Notes: generated from the letters alone by a model not told the origin. A DNA stretch of 35,072 bases from Pokkaliibacter plantistimulans (GCF_003194385.1 NZ_LAPT01000141.1:1-35072); one strand, 5' to 3'. Positions 8,929 to 17,769 are shown, numbered from the stretch's first letter. A program made the numbers and translations.

Positions 8929-9244
8929 ATAATTCCGGCTGATCAATTGACAATCACACCCCCTTTATGGACAATTTCCGCGCCTTTTTATAGGGGGTAT
9001 GGCCACGCGACGTTCAACACAGAACGGTCGAGAGCAGCCAGACTGCTGTGGACAGGGTTGAAGTGAACTCCAGCTGCTTGCGGCTAATTAATCAAAGAGT
9101 TGCGCCTCACGGTCAGACATTTCTTGTCGGGCAGCACCGCTCACAAAGATAACGTACTGACAGTAAGCTCAGTCAATTATGAGAACCACTCCACCCATGA
9201 ACGGGCCAAGGTATCCAACATCCTGCCAGCGTGAAGGTATCAGC
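8929..9244 (+). other. Intergenic region and leader of prs
   Basis: This 316-base stretch contains no credible gene. A TTGACA hexamer (8947-8952) followed after 17 bases by GACAAT (8970-8975) is a candidate promoter. ACCCCCT (8958-8964) and AGGGGGT (8992-8998) form distant inverted arms. Neither the ispE gene nor a tRNA-Gln gene, both found between lolB and prs in Pseudomonas, is present. The remainder, about 9000-9230, would be a long untranslated leader; no riboswitch or operator was recognised. Confidence 0.4.
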
Positions 9245-10186
9245 GTGTCAAAACTAATGGTCTTTACCGGGAACGCCCATCCGGAACTTGCCCGCAAGGT
9301 CGTCGATCAGTTGTGCTTGCCTTTGGGCGATGCCGATGTCGGCCAATTCAGTGACGGCGAAATAGCGGTCCAGATCAACGAGAACGTCCGCGGCAAGGAT
9401 TGTTTTATCATCCAGCCCACCTGCGCCCCTACAAACGATAACCTAATGGAGCTAGTGATGATGACTGACGCACTGCGTCGTGCATCAGCTCAGCGTATCA
9501 CCGCTGTTGTTCCTTATTTCGGCTATGCCCGCCAGGACCGTCGCCCTCGCTCAGCTCGTGTACCTATCAGCGCCAAAGCCGTTGCAGACATTCTCTCCGG
9601 CGTGGGTGTAGACCGCGTTCTGACCGTTGACCTGCATGCCGAGCAGATTCAGGGCTTTTTCGATATTCCTGTTGACAACGTATTCGGTTCTCCGGTGCTG
9701 ATTGAACACATCCAGCGTCAGAATTACGAAAACGCTATTGTCGTTTCTCCTGATGTAGGTGGCGTAGTGCGTGCCCGTGCGGTTGCCAAACAGCTGGACT
9801 GCGATCTGGCCATCATCGATAAACGCCGCGAGAAGGCTAATGTTTCACAGGTCATGCACATCATTGGTGATGTGAAAGACCGTACCTGCATCCTTGTTGA
9901 TGACATGTGTGACACAGCCGGTACCCTTTGCAAGGCAGCTGCCGCCCTTAAAGAGCACGGCGCGCACAAGGTCATTGCTTATGCCACTCACCCAGTGCTG
10001 TCTGGTCCGGCCATCGACAATATCAACAACTCTGTACTGGACAAACTGGTCGTCACCGACACTATTCCTCTGACTAAAGCCGCATCCAGCAGCAAAAAGA
10101 TTGAACAGCTGACGCTGTCACACATCCTTGCCGAGGCGGTGCGCCGCGTTTGCAATGAAGAATCCATCAGCGCCATGTTTCGTTGA
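9245..10186 (+). CDS. prs: Ribose-phosphate pyrophosphokinase
   Basis: Prs makes 5-phosphoribosyl-1-pyrophosphate from ribose-5-phosphate and ATP, feeding purine, pyrimidine, histidine, tryptophan and NAD synthesis. The chosen GTG at 9245, six bases after a GAAGGT ribosome site, gives 313 residues, the normal length, with the family N-terminus [15 protein letters not shown]. The frame is open 22 codons upstream to an ATG at 9179, but those residues have no family counterpart. Visible motifs include the FSDGEI segment (about 34-39), the YFGYARQDR(R) flexible loop region (about 96-105), the [17 protein letters not shown] region (about 130-146) and the PRPP-binding signature [13 protein letters not shown] (about 215-227). 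Confidence 0.95.
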   Translation: MSKLMVFTGNAHPELARKVVDQLCLPLGDADVGQFSDGEIAVQINENVRGKDCFIIQPTCAPTNDNLMELVMMTDALRRASAQRITAVVPYFGYARQDRRPRSARVPISAKAVADILSGVGVDRVLTVDLHAEQIQGFFDIPVDNVFGSPVLIEHIQRQNYENAIVVSPDVGGVVRARAVAKQLDCDLAIIDKRREKANVSQVMHIIGDVKDRTCILVDDMCDTAGTLCKAAAALKEHGAHKVIAYATHPVLSGPAIDNINNSVLDKLVVTDTIPLTKAASSSKKIEQLTLSHILAEAVRRVCNEESISAMFR

Positions 10187-10226
10187 TTAAACCAACAGGC
10201 GCTGATTTCGCCCGCAAGGGCAAACT

Positions 10227-10268
10227 ACAGCCAGGCACTGGTCGCGGTCGTCTGGCTGTTTAATTTTA
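10227..10268 (+). terminator. Terminator or attenuator between prs and rplY
   Basis: ACAGCCAG (10227-10234) pairs exactly with CTGGCTGT (10252-10259), giving an 8-bp stem with a 17-base loop, followed by TTTAATTTTA. It ends only a few bases before the rplY ribosome site. It may terminate prs transcription or reduce read-through into rplY. Confidence 0.5.
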
Positions 10269-10281
10269 TGTTGAGGTAAAA

Positions 10282-10863
10282 ATGAGCAACTACGTACTGA
10301 ATGCAAAAGCACGCGATGTAGCAGGAAAGGGTGCGAGCCGCCGCCTGCGTCGCCTGGACGACACTGTTCCTGCCATTGTTTACGGCGGTTCAGCTGAGCC
10401 CACCAACCTTACCATCGACCACGATGAGCTGCTGCACCTGACCGAAGACAACCAGTTCTTCAGCAGCATCATCAACCTGAACGTTGATGGCAAGGAAGAG
10501 CGCGTGATCATCAAGGATCTGCAACGTCACCCTGCCAAGCCTGTACTGCTGCACGCTGACTTCCAGCGTGTTACCAACGGCCGCACCATTACCATCAAGG
10601 TACCTGTTCGCTTCGAAAACGAAGCTGCCAGTCCAGCTTCCAAAGTAGGCGGCAAGGTATTCACTCTGGTGAGCGAAGTTAAGGTTGTTTGCAAACCTGA
10701 AAACCTGCCTGAGTTCGTAACTGTTGACCTGAGCAACGTTGAACTGGGTCAGAACCTGTACCTGTCCGACATCGTCTGCCCTGAAGGGGTTGAAGTGGCG
10801 GCTCTGCGTCTGGGTAAAGACCACAACCAGGCTGTTGCTCGTGTTGTTGCCAAGCGTAAGTAA
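10282..10863 (+). CDS. rplY: 50S ribosomal protein L25, long (CTC) form
   Basis: L25 binds 5S rRNA in the large ribosomal subunit. The 193-residue protein is the long TL5/CTC form: an N-terminal L25 RNA-binding domain (about 1-92, with GKGASRRLRR and a PAIVYGG segment) and a C-terminal TL5-type beta domain (about 100-190). Long forms are common outside the Enterobacteria, whose L25 has only the first domain. A good GAGGT ribosome site precedes the ATG. pth follows after 14 bases, an arrangement conserved in many bacteria. Confidence 0.95.
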   Translation: MSNYVLNAKARDVAGKGASRRLRRLDDTVPAIVYGGSAEPTNLTIDHDELLHLTEDNQFFSSIINLNVDGKEERVIIKDLQRHPAKPVLLHADFQRVTNGRTITIKVPVRFENEAASPASKVGGKVFTLVSEVKVVCKPENLPEFVTVDLSNVELGQNLYLSDIVCPEGVEVAALRLGKDHNQAVARVVAKRK

Positions 10864-10877
10864 GCGCTGAATCAGCA

Positions 10878-11465
10878 ATGAATGACAAGGTTCAACTTAT
10901 TGTCGGGCTGGGCAACCCCGGCGCGCAGTATGACAGAACCAGGCACAACGCTGGCGCCGACCTTGTGTCGGCGCTTGCGTCTTTATGCCACGCCGAAATG
11001 CGCCACGAATCCCGCTTTCACGGCCAATACGCCAAAGCCAACTGGCAGGGGCAGACCCTGCACCTGTTGATCCCAACCACTTTCATGAACTTGAGTGGAC
11101 AAGCCGTACAGGCGCTCTGTTCTTTTTACAAGGTACCGCCAGAAGCGGTACTGGTTGTTCATGATGAGCTGGATATACCGCCCGGTCAGGCACGCTTCAA
11201 GAAAGGTGGCGGCCACGGTGGTCATAATGGTCTGAAAGATATTATTAGCCGCTTCGGTGGCAATCGGGAATTTCATCGTTTACGCATTGGCATTGGCCAC
11301 CCCGGCCATGCAGGCATGGTTGCCGGTTTCGTACTGACCAAAGCCCCCCAAGCAGAGCAACAGCTGATAGAGCAGGCCAGCGATGCTGCCCTCTCTGCCC
11401 TGCCACTGGCCCTTAGCGGCGACTGGTCCAAGGCAATGAATCAGCTTCACGCATTCAAACCCTAG
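10878..11465 (+). CDS. pth: Peptidyl-tRNA hydrolase
   Basis: Pth cleaves peptidyl-tRNAs released prematurely from ribosomes and so recycles tRNA. The 195-residue protein carries the family motifs VGLGNPGAQYDRTRHNAG (residues about 9-26, including the catalytic His22), the FMNLSGQAV segment (about 69-77) and VVHDELDIPPGQ (about 93-104, with the conserved Asp). The GGGHGGHNGLKDI loop follows. It sits 14 bases after rplY and 80 bases before ychF, the usual order. The ribosome site is weak, so coupling to rplY translation is likely. Confidence 0.96.
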   Translation: MNDKVQLIVGLGNPGAQYDRTRHNAGADLVSALASLCHAEMRHESRFHGQYAKANWQGQTLHLLIPTTFMNLSGQAVQALCSFYKVPPEAVLVVHDELDIPPGQARFKKGGGHGGHNGLKDIISRFGGNREFHRLRIGIGHPGHAGMVAGFVLTKAPQAEQQLIEQASDAALSALPLALSGDWSKAMNQLHAFKP

Positions 11466-11545
11466 GGGCATCCCCGAATCAGCTAGCTCTCTGGCTGGCC
11501 CATTCTGGGATACTCCTGATGTAAATGAGATAACAGGAACGCATT

Positions 11546-12646
11546 ATGGGATTTAACTGTGGCATCGTCGGCCTGCCCAATGTCGGCAAGTCAACCCTGT
11601 TCAACGCCCTGACCAAATCAGGCATCGCAGCGGAAAACTTCCCGTTCTGCACCATTGAACCGAACTCAGGCATTGTCCCCATGCCTGACCCCCGCCTCGA
11701 TGCGCTGGCCGCCATTGTCAATCCACAGCGCATCCTGCCTACCACCATGGAGTTTGTGGACATTGCTGGTCTCGTTGCAGGCGCGTCTAAAGGTGAAGGA
11801 CTGGGTAACAAGTTTCTGGCCAATATTCGCGAAACCGATGCCATCGCCCACGTAGTACGCTGCTTTGAAGATGACAATGTGATCCACGTTGCCAACAGCG
11901 TTGACCCCAAGCGCGATATCGAGATTATCGACCTTGAGCTGATCATGGCCGACCTCGACAGCTGTGAAAAGCAACTGCAACGCGTAGTGCGCGCTGCCAA
12001 AGGCAATGACAAAGAGGCTCTGGCCCAAAAGGCTCTGCTGGAAAAGCTGATCCCTCACTTCAACGAGGGCAAACCTGCCCGCAGTCTGCTGAAAAATTTG
12101 AGCGATGATGAAAAGCGTCTGGCAAAGACCTTTCATCTGCTGACGACCAAGCCCGTGATGTACATCGCCAACGTTGCCGAGGACGGCTTTGAAGATAACC
12201 CGCTGCTTGACGTGGTACGCGCCATTGCAGAAGAGGAAGGCGCTGTCGTGGTCCCAGTCTGCAACAAGATCGAAGCCGAAATTGCTGAGCTGGATGACAT
12301 CGAAGAAATGCAGATGTTCCTTGAGAGCATGGGTATGGAAGAGCCAGGACTGAACCGCGTCATTCGTGCAGGTTATGCTCTTCTCAACCTGCAGACTTAC
12401 TTCACTGCCGGCGTTAAGGAAGTACGCGCCTGGACCGTCAAAGTAGGTGCGACCGCCCCGCAGGCGGCTGGCGTCATTCATACAGACTTCGAAAAAGGCT
12501 TTATCCGTGCCGAGGTCGTGGGCTATGACGACTTTGTCCAGTTCAAAGGTGAGCAAGGTGCCAAAGAGGCTGGCAAATGGCGCCTTGAAGGCAAGGAATA
12601 CATCGTCAAAGATGGCGATGTAATGCACTTCCGCTTCAACGTCTGA
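11546..12646 (+). CDS. ychF: Redox-regulated ATPase YchF (OLA1 family)
   Basis: YchF is a universally conserved P-loop protein of the Obg-related group that prefers ATP over GTP and associates with ribosomes. The 366-residue protein shows the G1 loop GLPNVGKST (about 8-16), the G3 region [18 protein letters not shown] (about 69-86) and a C-terminal TGS domain (about 280-366, ending in a [12 protein letters not shown] segment). An AGGAA ribosome site precedes the ATG. A perfect hairpin 25 bases after the stop marks the end of the prs-to-ychF block. Confidence 0.96.
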   Translation: MGFNCGIVGLPNVGKSTLFNALTKSGIAAENFPFCTIEPNSGIVPMPDPRLDALAAIVNPQRILPTTMEFVDIAGLVAGASKGEGLGNKFLANIRETDAIAHVVRCFEDDNVIHVANSVDPKRDIEIIDLELIMADLDSCEKQLQRVVRAAKGNDKEALAQKALLEKLIPHFNEGKPARSLLKNLSDDEKRLAKTFHLLTTKPVMYIANVAEDGFEDNPLLDVVRAIAEEEGAVVVPVCNKIEAEIAELDDIEEMQMFLESMGMEEPGLNRVIRAGYALLNLQTYFTAGVKEVRAWTVKVGATAPQAAGVIHTDFEKGFIRAEVVGYDDFVQFKGEQGAKEAGKWRLEGKEYIVKDGDVMHFRFNV

Positions 12647-12671
12647 TCTCTTCCCAGAGTCATACTTTCTC

Positions 12672-12702
12672 TTACAAAGCCGCGAATCTCGCGGCTTTGT
12701 AA
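12672..12702. terminator. Perfect hairpin after ychF
   Basis: TTACAAAGCCGCGA (12672-12685) and TCGCGGCTTTGTAA (12689-12702) form a perfect 14-bp stem with a three-base loop. No long T run follows, so it may act as a terminator with weak tail or as an RNA 3-prime end stabiliser. Confidence 0.65.
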
Positions 12703-12781
12703 CATCTACGCCTTCCGCAAGAGCCCCCATCTCCAACTGCTCATCCAGCAAGAGGCCACAAACTTTTTTGTGTGACAGCCA

Positions 12782-12814
12782 ATGTCATATTGCCGTCATA
12801 TTTCCGCGTTACCT
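12782..12814 (+). promoter_or_regulatory. Pho box and promoter of pstS
   Basis: ATGTCAT (12782-12788), a four-base spacer and CCGTCAT (12793-12799) match the PhoB direct repeat CTGTCAT-N4-CTGTCAT with one mismatch in each heptamer. TTACCT at 12809-12814 is a possible -10 element about ten bases downstream, the expected spacing for a PhoB-activated promoter. The position before pstS supports phosphate-starvation control. Confidence 0.75.
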
Positions 12815-12883
12815 TAAGCGCACTCCAGAGAGAGATGAACCTTCCAGTTCGCTTTAAACCCAATCCAACCAAGGTGACGGCAG

Positions 12884-13936
12884 ATGAACAAACTCCTCAA
12901 TGGCTTACTGCTGGCTAGCACTGTAGTAATCGCCCCGATGTCCTACGCTAAAGTAGATACCATCAACGGTGCAGGCGCTACTTTCCCCTATCCGGTATAT
13001 GCCAAGTGGGCAGAGGCTTACAACAAGGCCGAAGGAGTCAAACTGAACTACCAGTCCATCGGCTCTGGTGGCGGTATCAAACAGATCAAAGCTAAAACCG
13101 TAGATTTCGGCGCTAGCGATGCTCCTCTGACCAAAGAAGAACTGGATCAAGCTGGTCTGGCTCAGTTCCCTGCAGTTATGGGTGCCATTGTTCCCGTAAT
13201 CAATGTGAAAGGCATCGAAGCCGGCCAACTGAAGCTGAGCGGTCAGCTACTGGCTGACATCTACTCCGGCAAAGTCAAAATGTGGGACGACGCTGCTATT
13301 GCCTCTCTGAACGAAGGCGTCAAGCTTCCTCACATGCCGATCTACACCGTGCACCGCTCTGACGGTTCAGGTACCACTTTCAACTTCACCGACTATCTGG
13401 CTCGTGTAAGCCCTGAGTGGCAGAAAAACGTTGGTGTTGGTAAAGAAGTAGCCTGGCCGAAAGAAGCTCAGCAACTGGGCGGCAAAGGTAACGAAGGTGT
13501 TGCCAACTTCGTAAGCCGTACTCCTGGCTCAATCGGTTACGTTGAATTTGCTTATGCCAAATCCAACAATCTGACCTACACCCAGATGGAAAACAAAGCT
13601 GGCAAATTTGTTAAGCCTGAAATGGCTGCGTTCCAGGCCGCTGCCGCCAACGCTGACTGGTCCAACGCTCCTGGCTTCCACCTGATCCTGAACGATCAGC
13701 CTGGTGATGCTTCCTGGCCGATGACTGCTGCCACTTTCATTCTGGTTTACAAGCAGCAGGATGATGCTGAGAAAGGCGATGCAGTACTGAAGTTCTTCGA
13801 CTGGAGCTTCGCTAACGGTGACCAGGCGGCTGAAGCGCTGGACTACATCCCCATGCCTGACAGCGTCGTCAAGATGATCGAAGACATGTGGAGAAACGAC
13901 GTCAAGGACACCCAGGGAATGGCTGTTTACAAGTAA
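12884..13936 (+). CDS. pstS: Phosphate-binding periplasmic protein PstS
   Basis: PstS captures phosphate in the periplasm and delivers it to the PstCA permease. The 350-residue protein has a signal peptide of about 22 residues (cleavage after SYA) and then INGAGATFPYPVYAKWAE, the classic PstS start of the mature domain. Phosphate-contacting motifs are visible: the GAGATF loop, SIGSGGGIKQI (about 59-69), FGASDAPL (about 75-82) and HRSDGSGTTFNFTDYL (about 158-173). An AAGGTGA ribosome site precedes the ATG. A Pho box lies about 85 bases upstream, and two hairpins separate it from pstC. Confidence 0.96.
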   Translation: MNKLLNGLLLASTVVIAPMSYAKVDTINGAGATFPYPVYAKWAEAYNKAEGVKLNYQSIGSGGGIKQIKAKTVDFGASDAPLTKEELDQAGLAQFPAVMGAIVPVINVKGIEAGQLKLSGQLLADIYSGKVKMWDDAAIASLNEGVKLPHMPIYTVHRSDGSGTTFNFTDYLARVSPEWQKNVGVGKEVAWPKEAQQLGGKGNEGVANFVSRTPGSIGYVEFAYAKSNNLTYTQMENKAGKFVKPEMAAFQAAAANADWSNAPGFHLILNDQPGDASWPMTAATFILVYKQQDDAEKGDAVLKFFDWSFANGDQAAEALDYIPMPDSVVKMIEDMWRNDVKDTQGMAVYK

Positions 13937-13949
13937 TGACGTTGAGACG

Positions 13950-13982
13950 GCTGGGTAGCACGGTTTGACCTTGCCACCCAGC
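13950..13982 (+). terminator. First hairpin between pstS and pstC
   Basis: GCTGGGT (13950-13956) pairs with ACCCAGC (13976-13982), extended inward by GCA/TGC past one mismatch. It lies 14 bases after the pstS stop. With no T run it looks like an mRNA 3-prime stabiliser or pause site, which would keep PstS, needed in excess, more abundant than the permease. Confidence 0.5.
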
Positions 13983-13989
13983 AACTATC

Positions 13990-14036
13990 GGGAACGGCTG
14001 TCAGCACCCTGAAAAGTGTCTGGTGGCGTTCCCTTT
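13990..14036 (+). terminator. Second hairpin between pstS and pstC (possible attenuator)
   Basis: GGGAACG (13990-13996) pairs with CGTTCCC (14027-14033), followed by TTTACG; CACC/GGTG can pair inside. Partial termination here would lower pstCAB transcription relative to pstS. Confidence 0.5.
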
Positions 14037-14104
14037 ACGCGTTTAACCGACAGCAAGAAGTGCCCCAGGCAACGGAGCTGTAAAGACTACAGGTGAACTA
14101 TCCA

Positions 14105-15040
14105 ATGTCTACGCTGGTAATGAAATCGAGATGGCACAGCGATACGCTGTTTCAACGTGCCTGCTGGTCCAGCGCGATACTGATCGGCGTCCTGCTGGTA
14201 TCCATCCTGCTATCCCTGCTGCATGGTGCCTGGCCTGCACTGGAAAAGTTTGGCTTCGGTTTTTTGTTCAGTACTGAGTGGAACCCTATTACCAGCGAAT
14301 ACGGCGCCGCTAATGCCCTGTATGGCACCCTGGTTTCTTCCTTTATTGCTATTCTTCTGGCTCTGCCTTTGAGCCTGGCCATCGGCGTATTCCTTACTGA
14401 GCTGGCTCCTGCGTGGATGTCACACTCAGTTGCCGCCGCTATTGAATTGCTCGCAGCAGTACCCAGCATCATTTACGGTATGTGGGGCCTGTTTGTCTTC
14501 GCCCCCTGGTTCTCAGAACATTTTCAGTTGTGGGCACTCGATGCCTTTTCAGAGGTTCCTGTACTGGGCCTGCTTTTCAGTGGTCCACCCATGGGCGTAG
14601 GTCTGCTGACCTCCGGCATCATTCTGGCTTTCATGATTCTGCCTATTCTTACCGCACTGATTAAAGAAGCTCTCTCCACCATCCCTAACGTCATGCGCGA
14701 AGCCAGCTACGGCATTGGCGCCAACCGTTGGGAGGTCACCTTCTTTGTACTCCTTCCTGCCGTCCGCAGTGCCATCTTCGGTGCCGTAATTCTGGCTCTC
14801 GGCCGCGCTCTGGGCGAAACCATGGCAGTTACCTTTGTGATTGGCGGCGCCCAGGATATGAACACCTCGCTGTTTATGCCTGCCACATCGGTATCCGCCA
14901 CCATTGCCGAACAGTTCAACGAAGCCACCAATGACATGCATATCTCTTCGCTGCTGGCACTCGGTCTGCTGTTGTTTGTTATCACTTTCGCAGTCATGGC
15001 GGTCGCCCGCATCCTGATGCGCAAGAGGAAGCTGTCATGA
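14105..15040 (+). CDS. pstC: Phosphate ABC transporter permease PstC
   Basis: PstC is one of the two inner-membrane permease subunits of the high-affinity phosphate transporter. From the ATG at 14105 it has 311 residues and about six membrane helices. The ATP-binding-protein contact loop (EAA-like) lies around EASYGIGANRWEVTFFVLLP (about 198-217). The frame opens four codons earlier with a GTG at 14093, but the AGGTG there serves better as the ribosome site of 14105. It overlaps pstA by four bases (ATGA). Confidence 0.94.
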   Translation: MSTLVMKSRWHSDTLFQRACWSSAILIGVLLVSILLSLLHGAWPALEKFGFGFLFSTEWNPITSEYGAANALYGTLVSSFIAILLALPLSLAIGVFLTELAPAWMSHSVAAAIELLAAVPSIIYGMWGLFVFAPWFSEHFQLWALDAFSEVPVLGLLFSGPPMGVGLLTSGIILAFMILPILTALIKEALSTIPNVMREASYGIGANRWEVTFFVLLPAVRSAIFGAVILALGRALGETMAVTFVIGGAQDMNTSLFMPATSVSATIAEQFNEATNDMHISSLLALGLLLFVITFAVMAVARILMRKRKLS

Positions 15041-15870
15041 GACTAAGACGTAAAATCACCAACATGGTGTTTCAGCTGGCATGCATGTTCGCCACCATCA
15101 TTGGCCTCAGCGTACTGGTTGCGATCCTTTACACCCTGGTCAGCAAAGGGCTGGCCGGAATGCAGTGGTCTCTCTTTACCGAAATCACTCCCGGACCCGG
15201 TAGTGAAGGTGGCCTGGCCAACGCCATGCTGGGCAGCCTGATCATGACCAGCATGGGCATCCTGATTGCTGCCCCTATCGGTGTCATGGGCGGCACCTGG
15301 CTGGCAGAGTACGGTGCCAACAGCAAGGTTGCCTCCACCATTCGCTTCCTCAACGGCATGCTGATGAGCGCTCCCTCCATCCTGATCGGCTTGTTTGTCT
15401 ATGAGATGGTGGTGATCAACATGGGCCACTTTTCCGGCTGGGCCGGTGCTATCGCACTAGCCATCATTGCCTTGCCCGTCATTATCAGCACCACAGAAGA
15501 AATGCTGAAACTGGTGCCCACCAGCCTGCGTGAAGCGGGCAGCGGCCTGGGTGCCCCGAAATGGAAAGTCGTTACTCTACTGGGCTATCGCGCTATCAGC
15601 ACCGGTCTTGTGACGGGCATTCTGCTGGCCATCGCCCGTATCAGTGGCGAGACCGCCCCGCTGCTGTTCACCTCAATGAACAACAGCTTTATGAGCCTTG
15701 ATCCCAACCAACCAATGGCAAACCTGCCGGTGACGATTTACCAGTTTGCCATGAGCCCGGACGAGACGTGGAACCAGCTAGCCTGGTCAGGGGCTCTGTT
15801 AATCACCCTGACCATACTCGCCCTGAACCTCTCTTCCCGTCTGCTGCCCCGCCTGGCAAAAAGGAGATAA
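15037..15870 (+). CDS. pstA: Phosphate ABC transporter permease PstA
   Basis: PstA is the partner permease of PstC. The 277-residue protein has about six membrane helices. It shows the EAA-like loop around [19 protein letters not shown] (about 165-183) followed by [14 protein letters not shown] (about 204-217), a strongly conserved PstA segment. Its ATG overlaps the pstC stop, so the two are translationally coupled. pstB follows after two bases. Confidence 0.94.
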   Translation: MRLRRKITNMVFQLACMFATIIGLSVLVAILYTLVSKGLAGMQWSLFTEITPGPGSEGGLANAMLGSLIMTSMGILIAAPIGVMGGTWLAEYGANSKVASTIRFLNGMLMSAPSILIGLFVYEMVVINMGHFSGWAGAIALAIIALPVIISTTEEMLKLVPTSLREAGSGLGAPKWKVVTLLGYRAISTGLVTGILLAIARISGETAPLLFTSMNNSFMSLDPNQPMANLPVTIYQFAMSPDETWNQLAWSGALLITLTILALNLSSRLLPRLAKRR

Positions 15871-15872
15871 CA

Positions 15873-16682
15873 ATGAGCCACGTTGCTTACATGAACCCTG
15901 CTGAAGTTGTTGAGACCGATTCGCTGACTCGCCGTATGGACGTTCAGGGTCTGAACTTTTATTACAACCGCGGCGCTCAGGCATTGCGTGATGTAAACCT
16001 GCCCATCTACAAGAATCGTGTTACCGCCATGATCGGGCCATCAGGCTGCGGCAAGTCCACCCTGCTGCGCTGCATGAATCGCATCTATCAGCTGTACTCC
16101 GGCCAGTTCGCCGAAGGCAAGATCATGCTGGACACCACCAACATTCTTGATGGCTCCATGGATATCAACGAACTGCGTTCCAAGGTCGGGATGGTGTTCC
16201 AGAAGCCCACGCCTTTCCCCATGAGCATCTATGACAATATCGCCTTCGGCGTGAAACTGTATGACAAACTGTCTAAGCGCCAGATGGATGAGCGGGTAGA
16301 GAAAGCCCTGCGCCAGGCACACCTTTGGGAAGAAGTGAAGGAAAAGCTGCATCAGGACGCCAGCAGCCTGTCAGGTGGCCAGCAGCAGCGCCTGTGCATC
16401 GCCCGCACCGTGGCTCTGCAGCCTGAAGTCATCCTGATGGATGAACCCACCTCTGCACTGGACCCTATCGCTACCCAGGCCATCGAACAGCTGATCGAGC
16501 AGCTGCGAAATGACTACACCATCGTCATTGTCACTCACAACATGCAGCAGGCAGCACGTATCTCTGACTACACCGCCTTTATGTATCTGGGTGAGCTGGT
16601 GGAGTTTGATGAAACCCACAACATTTTCAGCAACGCCCGTGAGCAACGTACCCGTGACTACATCGCCGGATCATTCGGCTAA
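15873..16682 (+). CDS. pstB: Phosphate ABC transporter ATP-binding protein PstB
   Basis: PstB hydrolyses ATP to drive phosphate import through PstCA. From the ATG at 15873, preceded by a strong AAGGAG, it has 269 residues. It shows Walker [10 protein letters not shown] (about 52-60), the Q-loop VFQKPTPFP (about 106-114), the ABC signature LSGGQQQR (about 165-172), Walker [14 protein letters not shown] (about 185-197) and the H-loop THNMQQ (about 222-227). An upstream GTG frame at 15768 would overlap pstA by more than 100 bases and is not the start. A good terminator follows, and phoU, which often ends this operon, is absent. Confidence 0.96.
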   Translation: MSHVAYMNPAEVVETDSLTRRMDVQGLNFYYNRGAQALRDVNLPIYKNRVTAMIGPSGCGKSTLLRCMNRIYQLYSGQFAEGKIMLDTTNILDGSMDINELRSKVGMVFQKPTPFPMSIYDNIAFGVKLYDKLSKRQMDERVEKALRQAHLWEEVKEKLHQDASSLSGGQQQRLCIARTVALQPEVILMDEPTSALDPIATQAIEQLIEQLRNDYTIVIVTHNMQQAARISDYTAFMYLGELVEFDETHNIFSNAREQRTRDYIAGSFG

Positions 16683-16709
16683 GTTGCACTGACGCACTCA
16701 CTCCCCCCA

Positions 16710-16749
16710 ATGGCCGCATCAGAGTCCTTCTATGCGGCCATGTTATTTT
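16710..16749 (+). terminator. Terminator of the pst operon
   Basis: ATGGCCGCAT (16710-16719) and ATGCGGCCAT (16732-16741) form a perfect 10-bp stem with a 12-base loop, followed by GTTATTTTTGG. This is a standard intrinsic terminator 27 bases after the pstB stop. Confidence 0.85.
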
Positions 16750-17107
16750 TGGACTGACCACCTTGGCGCACTGCCGACATTTACTAGCGCCTCTCAGCCC
16801 TGTTTTGACAACGCATGTCAGTCATAGCCCTGATCTGCAGCTCATGCTGTAGAACCTCTCCGGCACAAAACCACCGCCTTCCTTCACCCACTCAGACCAT
16901 CAGGCACACACTGACCCGATGAACAACGGCTCGGGGCAATCTATTGAATTGCTTGCCATTTTTTCTCTGGTGAGATGTTGACAACAGATAAAGGAACAGG
17001 AATAATTCGCGACCTCGAAACACGAGACAGCAATAACAAGCATCATCCTTGCAGTAGATTCTTGTTGCAGCAGTCACGAGTGATACAGAAAACAGATAAA
17101 TCCTAGA
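16750..17107. other. Gene-free stretch before the tRNA cluster
   Basis: About 360 bases with no credible gene. Open frames here on the minus strand continue into antisense of the tRNA genes and are not believable. No repeat or operator was recognised. Confidence 0.5.
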
Positions 17108-17136
17108 CTTTGATTTTTCTAAACTTTCTGTATAAT
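17108..17136 (+). promoter_or_regulatory. Promoter of the tRNA cluster
   Basis: TATAAT at 17131-17136 is a perfect -10 element. A TTGATT-like -35 lies at 17110-17115 (15-base spacer; CTTTGA at 17108 would give 17). A GC-rich discriminator (GCGAGTCGC) follows, typical of stringently controlled tRNA promoters. Confidence 0.7.
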
Positions 17137-17151
17137 GCGAGTCGCTTTTGA

Positions 17152-17226
17152 AGGGGTGTCGCCAAGTGGTAAGGCAACGGGTTTTGATCCCGTCATTCGT
17201 AGGTTCGAGTCCTTCCACCCCTGCCA
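17152..17226 (+). tRNA. tRNA-Gln (anticodon TTG), copy 1
   Basis: This 75-base gene includes the encoded CCA. The acceptor stem AGGGGTG pairs fully with CACCCCT, the anticodon stem ACGGG/CCCGT encloses the loop TTTTGAT, and the T arm contains GGTTCGAGTCC. It is identical to the copy at 17342-17416. Confidence 0.97.
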
Positions 17227-17230
17227 AGAT

Positions 17231-17307
17231 GGCTATGTAGCTCAGCTGGTTAGAGCGGAGCATTCATAATGCTTAGGTCGTTGGTTCGAATCCGACCATA
17301 GCCACCA
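17231..17307 (+). tRNA. tRNA-Met, elongator (anticodon CAT), copy 1
   Basis: This 77-base gene includes CCA. The acceptor stem GGCTATG pairs with CATAGCC, and the anticodon loop is TTCATAA. The fully paired first base pair argues against an initiator tRNA, and U4-A69/A5-U68 with overall likeness to E. coli elongator tRNA-Met argues against the lysidine-modified tRNA-Ile2. Confidence 0.93.
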
Positions 17308-17341
17308 ATCAAAAGCAGTGCTTATTGCACACCGTCCAAGT

Positions 17342-17416
17342 AGGGGTGTCGCCAAGTGGTAAGGCAACGGGTTTTGATCCCGTCATTCGTAGGTTCGAGT
17401 CCTTCCACCCCTGCCA
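17342..17416 (+). tRNA. tRNA-Gln (anticodon TTG), copy 2
   Basis: Identical over 75 bases to copy 1 at 17152-17226, CCA encoded. It starts the second Gln-Met unit of the cluster. Confidence 0.97.
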
Positions 17417-17421
17417 TAAAT

Positions 17422-17498
17422 GGCTATGTAGCTCAGTAGGTTAGAGCGGAGCATTCATAATGCTTAGGTCGTTGGTTCGAATCCGACCATAGCTACCA
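17422..17498 (+). tRNA. tRNA-Met, elongator (anticodon CAT), copy 2
   Basis: This 77-base gene differs from copy 1 in two D-loop bases and at position 72, where C has become T. The acceptor stem therefore starts with a G1-U72 wobble instead of G-C. The anticodon loop TTCATAA and the CCA end are intact. Confidence 0.92.
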
Positions 17499-17541
17499 TG
17501 GACACAGGTGTGATTAATCACTAAAGTAAAGGCCCTGTTGC

Positions 17542-17616
17542 AGGGGTGTCGCCAAGTGGTAAGGCAACGGATTCTGATTCCGTCATCCGTAGGTTCGAGT
17601 CCTTCCACCCCTGCCA
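17542..17616 (+). tRNA. tRNA-Gln (anticodon CTG)
   Basis: This 75-base gene has the same body as the TTG copies, but the anticodon stem-loop is ACGGA-TTCTGAT-TCCGT, so it reads CAG codons. CCA is encoded. No clear terminator is seen in the following 150 bases. Confidence 0.96.
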
Positions 17617-17769
17617 ACCTTTATCCCATCTGATAGAACTCTTCTTTATCTGCATGAATTACTTATCCATCCAAGCCCGATCCAACTCTCCTAATCCATT
17701 AGACTCACGAATAACTGCGTCATCCAGCAAAGGGCAGCAAGTCTTTACCGCCCAATCCAAGCGTTAACA

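Noticed and set aside
11666-12751. Open frame of 361 codons opposite ychF
   Set aside because: Entirely antisense to ychF and running through its terminator; no family features.
16892-17263. Open frame of 123 codons on the minus strand
   Set aside because: Its recognisable part is the antisense translation of tRNA-Gln (17152-17226), a well-known source of false proteins.
17152-17616. tRNA cluster as an integration site of a mobile element
   Set aside because: No integrase, no duplicated tRNA 3-prime end outside intact genes, and the neighbours on both sides are core genes.
17546-17767. Open frame of 73 codons on the + strand
   Set aside because: It starts inside tRNA-Gln(CTG) and its first third is a translation of that tRNA gene; the rest shows no protein-like features.
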